Shown here piece by piece: positions 61,950 through 64,000 of a DNA stretch of 64,000 bases (positions within the stretch are counted from its first letter, which is position 1; each line of letters begins with the position of its first letter). This DNA is from Clostridiales bacterium (GTDB lineage: Bacteria > Bacillota > Clostridia > Lachnospirales > Lachnospiraceae): contig JAJQAA010000018.1 in assembly GCA_021204045.1 (NCBI GenBank), forward strand, positions 1 through 64,000, written 5' to 3'. The notes beneath the pieces are model-generated. The model ran no database searches, had not been told where the DNA came from, and worked only from the letters and a program-made list of their open reading frames with translations. The position numbers and the translations under genes are program-made.

Positions 61950-62639
61950 ATGAATGATTCGATTCGCATAAATCTGGAACAGGTACGCGGCCGTATTCAG
62001 GCCGCCTGTGCGCGCAGCGGCCGGGATACGGCCGATGTGACGCTGATCGCGGTGAGCAAGACAAAACCGCTGGAGGATCTGCGAGCCGCCTACGACTGCG
62101 GCGCCAGGGATTTTGGGGAAAACAAAGTACAGGAGATTACGGCCAAGCAGCCGTCGATGCCGGCGGATGCCCGTTTCCATATGATCGGCCATTTGCAGCG
62201 CAACAAGGTAAAACAGGTACTTCCTCATGTGAAAATGATTCATTCCGTAGATTCGCTGCGCCTGGCGGAGCAGATTCAGCATGACGCCGAAGCGGCTGGT
62301 CTCACGATCCCGGTACTTCTCGAGGTCAATGTTGCCAGAGAGGAAAGTAAGTACGGTTTTTTCCTCGAAGAAGTGGAGCCGGCAGTCAATCAGATTTGTC
62401 GTCTGTCACGGATTCAGATCCGTGGTCTGATGACAATCGCGCCTTTTGTCGTGGATGCGGAGGAAAACCGGGAAATATTTCGTAAATTATATCAATTATC
62501 GGTTGACATTAAAACCAAAAACATTGATAATGTGAGTATGAGTGTGCTCTCTATGGGAATGACCGGTGACTATGAAGTCGCTATCGAGGAGGGAGCCACC
62601 ATGATCAGAGTCGGGACAGGTATTTTCGGTTCCCGATAA
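61950..62639 (+). CDS. YggS-family PLP-binding homeostasis protein
   Basis: A 229-residue fold-type-III PLP protein. The PLP Lys lies in VTLIAVSKTKPLEDLRAAYDCGARDFGENKVQE; further family blocks are FHMIGHLQRNKVK, VLLEVNVAREESKYGF and SMGMTGDYEVAIEEGATMIRVGTGIFGSR. It has no known enzymatic activity but keeps PLP and amino-acid pools in balance. In Firmicutes it commonly precedes sepF (as ylmE-ylmF), as here. Confidence 0.94.
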   Translation: MNDSIRINLEQVRGRIQAACARSGRDTADVTLIAVSKTKPLEDLRAAYDCGARDFGENKVQEITAKQPSMPADARFHMIGHLQRNKVKQVLPHVKMIHSVDSLRLAEQIQHDAEAAGLTIPVLLEVNVAREESKYGFFLEEVEPAVNQICRLSRIQIRGLMTIAPFVVDAEENREIFRKLYQLSVDIKTKNIDNVSMSVLSMGMTGDYEVAIEEGATMIRVGTGIFGSR

Positions 62640-62658
62640 GAAATGGAGAGAATGAGCG

Positions 62659-63156
62659 ATGGGCCTGCTGAACAAGCTAATGGAAACGATGCGTATGACA
62701 GGGGACGACGAAGACGATTACTTCGGCGAGGATGATTACGATTTCGATAAACCCGCGAGGAAGCCTTTGTTCAATTCCAGCCAGGATGATGACGGCGATT
62801 ACGCGGAGGAGACGCGCCCGCGGTTTTTCGGCCGTTCCTCCAAGGTAGTTCCGATGAAGCGTGGTATGGAGGTGGCGTTGATCAAGCCCACTTCACTTGA
62901 GGATGCGCGTGATATCTGTGATAATCTTCTGGCCGGGAAAGCGGTCGTGCTGAACATGGAAGGGATTCACACCGAAGTCGCGCAGCGTATCATTGATTTC
63001 ACCTCGGGCGCGACCTATTCGATGAACGGAAACCTGCAGAAGATATCCAACTACATTTTTATTGCGACACCGGAATCCGTGGAGCTGTCGGGCGATTTTC
63101 AGGATTTGTTAAACAGCGGCTCTCTGGATGTTTCCGGGATGAATATTCACCTTTGA
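62659..63156 (+). CDS. sepF: Cell division protein SepF
   Basis: A 165-residue protein. The N-terminal amphipathic helix (MGLLNKLMETMRM) should bind membrane, followed by an acidic linker and the SepF core (VPMKRGMEVALIKPTSLEDARDICDNLLAGKAVVLNMEGIHTEVAQRIIDFTSGATYSMNGNLQKISNYIFIATPESVELSGDF). It tethers and bundles FtsZ at midcell, an alternative to FtsA. It lies 19 bases behind yggS and ends its operon before a hairpin. Confidence 0.94.
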   Translation: MGLLNKLMETMRMTGDDEDDYFGEDDYDFDKPARKPLFNSSQDDDGDYAEETRPRFFGRSSKVVPMKRGMEVALIKPTSLEDARDICDNLLAGKAVVLNMEGIHTEVAQRIIDFTSGATYSMNGNLQKISNYIFIATPESVELSGDFQDLLNSGSLDVSGMNIHL

Positions 63157-63189
63157 TAAAACAAATCCGTACATAATAGTTCAAAAAAG

Positions 63190-63248
63190 AGCAGACAGTT
63201 TCCCCGTTCTTGTATGGAAGAGATTGTTTGCTTTTATTTGTTGCGATT
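63190..63248 (+). terminator. Terminator-like hairpin after sepF
   Basis: AGCAGACAGT (63190-63199) and ATTGTTTGCT (63233-63242) pair over ten positions with two G-U pairs; the inner TTTCC and GGAAG extend the stem. TTTATTTG follows. It separates the division operon from aroB. The rest of the 173-base gap shows no gene. Confidence 0.55.
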
Positions 63249-63329
63249 CTGGAGAACGCCGAAAGCATATAGGTCTGCAAACACATTGACAAGGCCGCGG
63301 ATCGCAATCATAAAAAGGAGATGTTTCAC

Positions 63330-64000
63330 ATGACGGAACGAATAACCGTTCATCAGGAAGATAAGCCGATCTATGAAATTGTAATGGAGTCATCGTTTGA
63401 GCGACTTGGGAACGAATTTTTTTCGCTTGGTACGTCGGGACGACGTATCTGTATTGTCAGTGACAGCAATGTGGCCGCTCTTTACCTGGAAGAAGTACAA
63501 TCCTGCCTGAGACCGGTGTGCGGCCAGGTGGATGCCTGGGTTTTTCCGGCGGGAGAAGAGCAGAAGACACTGGATACCGTACGAAGCCTTTATGAATATC
63601 TGATCCTGCATCATTACGATCGTTCGGATTTTCTGGTAGCATTGGGCGGCGGTGTTGTGGGCGATCTCTGTGGCTTTACAGCCGCTACTTACCTGCGCGG
63701 GATCCGTTTCATCCAGGTCCCGACCTCACTGCTTGCGCAGGTGGATTCGAGCATCGGCGGCAAGACCGGCGTTGATTTTGATGCCTACAAAAATATGGTG
63801 GGAGCATTTCATATGCCGTCCCTGGTCTATGTAAACACGGCGACGCTGCGGACACTGGATGCGGAGCAGTTTTCTTCCGGTATGGGGGAAATCGTGAAAC
63901 ATGGGCTGATTAAGGACAGCGCATATTATGGCTGGCTAAAGGAGCAGATGCCTGCAATCATGGCACGGGAAGCGGGCGTCTGTGCCGAGATGGTGCTCGG
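63330..64000 (+). CDS. aroB: 3-dehydroquinate synthase, N-terminal part (runs off the window)
   Basis: 223 complete codons are visible with no stop, so the gene continues beyond the window (the ORF track omits it). The protein begins MTERITVHQEDKPIYEIVMESSFERL. NAD and substrate motifs are VFPAGEEQKTLDTVRSLYE, LVALGGGVVGDLCGFTAATYLRGIRFIQVPTSLLAQVDSSIGGKTGVDFDAYKNMVGAFHMP and GMGEIVKHGLIKD, the last with metal-ligand residues. It makes 3-dehydroquinate from DAHP in the shikimate pathway. ATG 63330 follows AAAGGAG by 9 bases; an in-frame ATG at 63321 is too close to that site. Confidence 0.94.
   Translation, partial: MTERITVHQEDKPIYEIVMESSFERLGNEFFSLGTSGRRICIVSDSNVAALYLEEVQSCLRPVCGQVDAWVFPAGEEQKTLDTVRSLYEYLILHHYDRSDFLVALGGGVVGDLCGFTAATYLRGIRFIQVPTSLLAQVDSSIGGKTGVDFDAYKNMVGAFHMPSLVYVNTATLRTLDAEQFSSGMGEIVKHGLIKDSAYYGWLKEQMPAIMAREAGVCAEMVL

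Noticed and set aside
63286-63320. TTGACA followed after 17 bases by CATAAA upstream of aroB
   Set aside because: The transcript would start at or in the AAAGGAG ribosome site, so it is unlikely to be the functional aroB promoter.
1-64000. Mobile elements, CRISPR arrays, tRNA or rRNA genes
   Set aside because: I looked through the intergenic gaps and gene content and saw no transposase, integrase, regular repeat-spacer pattern, CCA-ended cloverleaf or rRNA-like sequence; a dedicated search could still find a small RNA.

Overview
The window looks like chromosome of an anaerobic, gut-type Firmicute, most likely Lachnospiraceae (class Clostridia). The reasons are the order mutS-mutL-miaA-methionine gamma-lyase-like-radC-mreCD-PBP2-minCDE-rodA-mgsA, the yggS-sepF pair behind an HlyD-like gene, a Sms/SUF-type minimal Fe-S assembly pair, and AGGAGG ribosome binding sites before almost every gene. 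Genus cannot be fixed from this alone. I saw no tRNA, rRNA, CRISPR array, insertion sequence or prophage, and no gene-free stretch longer than 300 bases.

Layout. 1-434: end of an amino-acid ABC permease, closed by a bidirectional terminator. 504-9257: a TetR repressor divergent from a drug-efflux operon (nitroreductase, RND adaptor, RND pump, second TetR, two TolC-like proteins). 9290-12156: two tandem class-M-type sirtuins, a PARG-like (TIGR02452) hydrolase and a small Cys-cluster protein, which read as a reversible ADP-ribosylation cassette. 12197-15819: two MATE exporters and a sugar-phosphate isomerase-like TIM barrel. 15826-31332: a pectin/galacturonan locus with a pectinesterase (broken by an amber codon), a CUT1 ABC importer with very large binding lipoprotein, five small membrane proteins of unknown role, two importer ATPases, a GH28 polygalacturonase, a GH105 unsaturated uronyl hydrolase, an AraC regulator and a GH4 alpha-galacturonidase-like enzyme.

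31531-34880: a visibly more AT-rich operon of radical SAM enzyme, cyclopropane-fatty-acid synthase and MerR regulator, a candidate lipid-modification module. 35077-38428: SufC/SufB-like pair and an FAD oxidoreductase. 38478-41451: proB, DUF896, 5-formyl-THF cyclo-ligase, proA. 41562-52192: miaB, an L,D-transpeptidase, mutS (interrupted by an in-frame amber codon), mutL, miaA, methionine gamma-lyase-like, radC. 52193-59861: elongasome and Min system (mreC, mreD, PBP2, minCDE, rodA) then methylglyoxal synthase. 59983-63156: P-loop protein, HlyD-like protein, yggS, sepF. 63330-end: aroB, running off the window.

The most striking direct observations are (i) two genes, mutS and the pectinesterase, each interrupted by TAG exactly where the family has a conserved Trp (TGG), while TAG is an ordinary stop for at least nine other genes here; (ii) the double-sirtuin/PARG cassette in which both sirtuins carry Gln instead of the catalytic His; (iii) the radical SAM-CFA-MerR operon; (iv) a complete RND tripartite-like operon with two TolC-like proteins in what otherwise looks like a monoderm.
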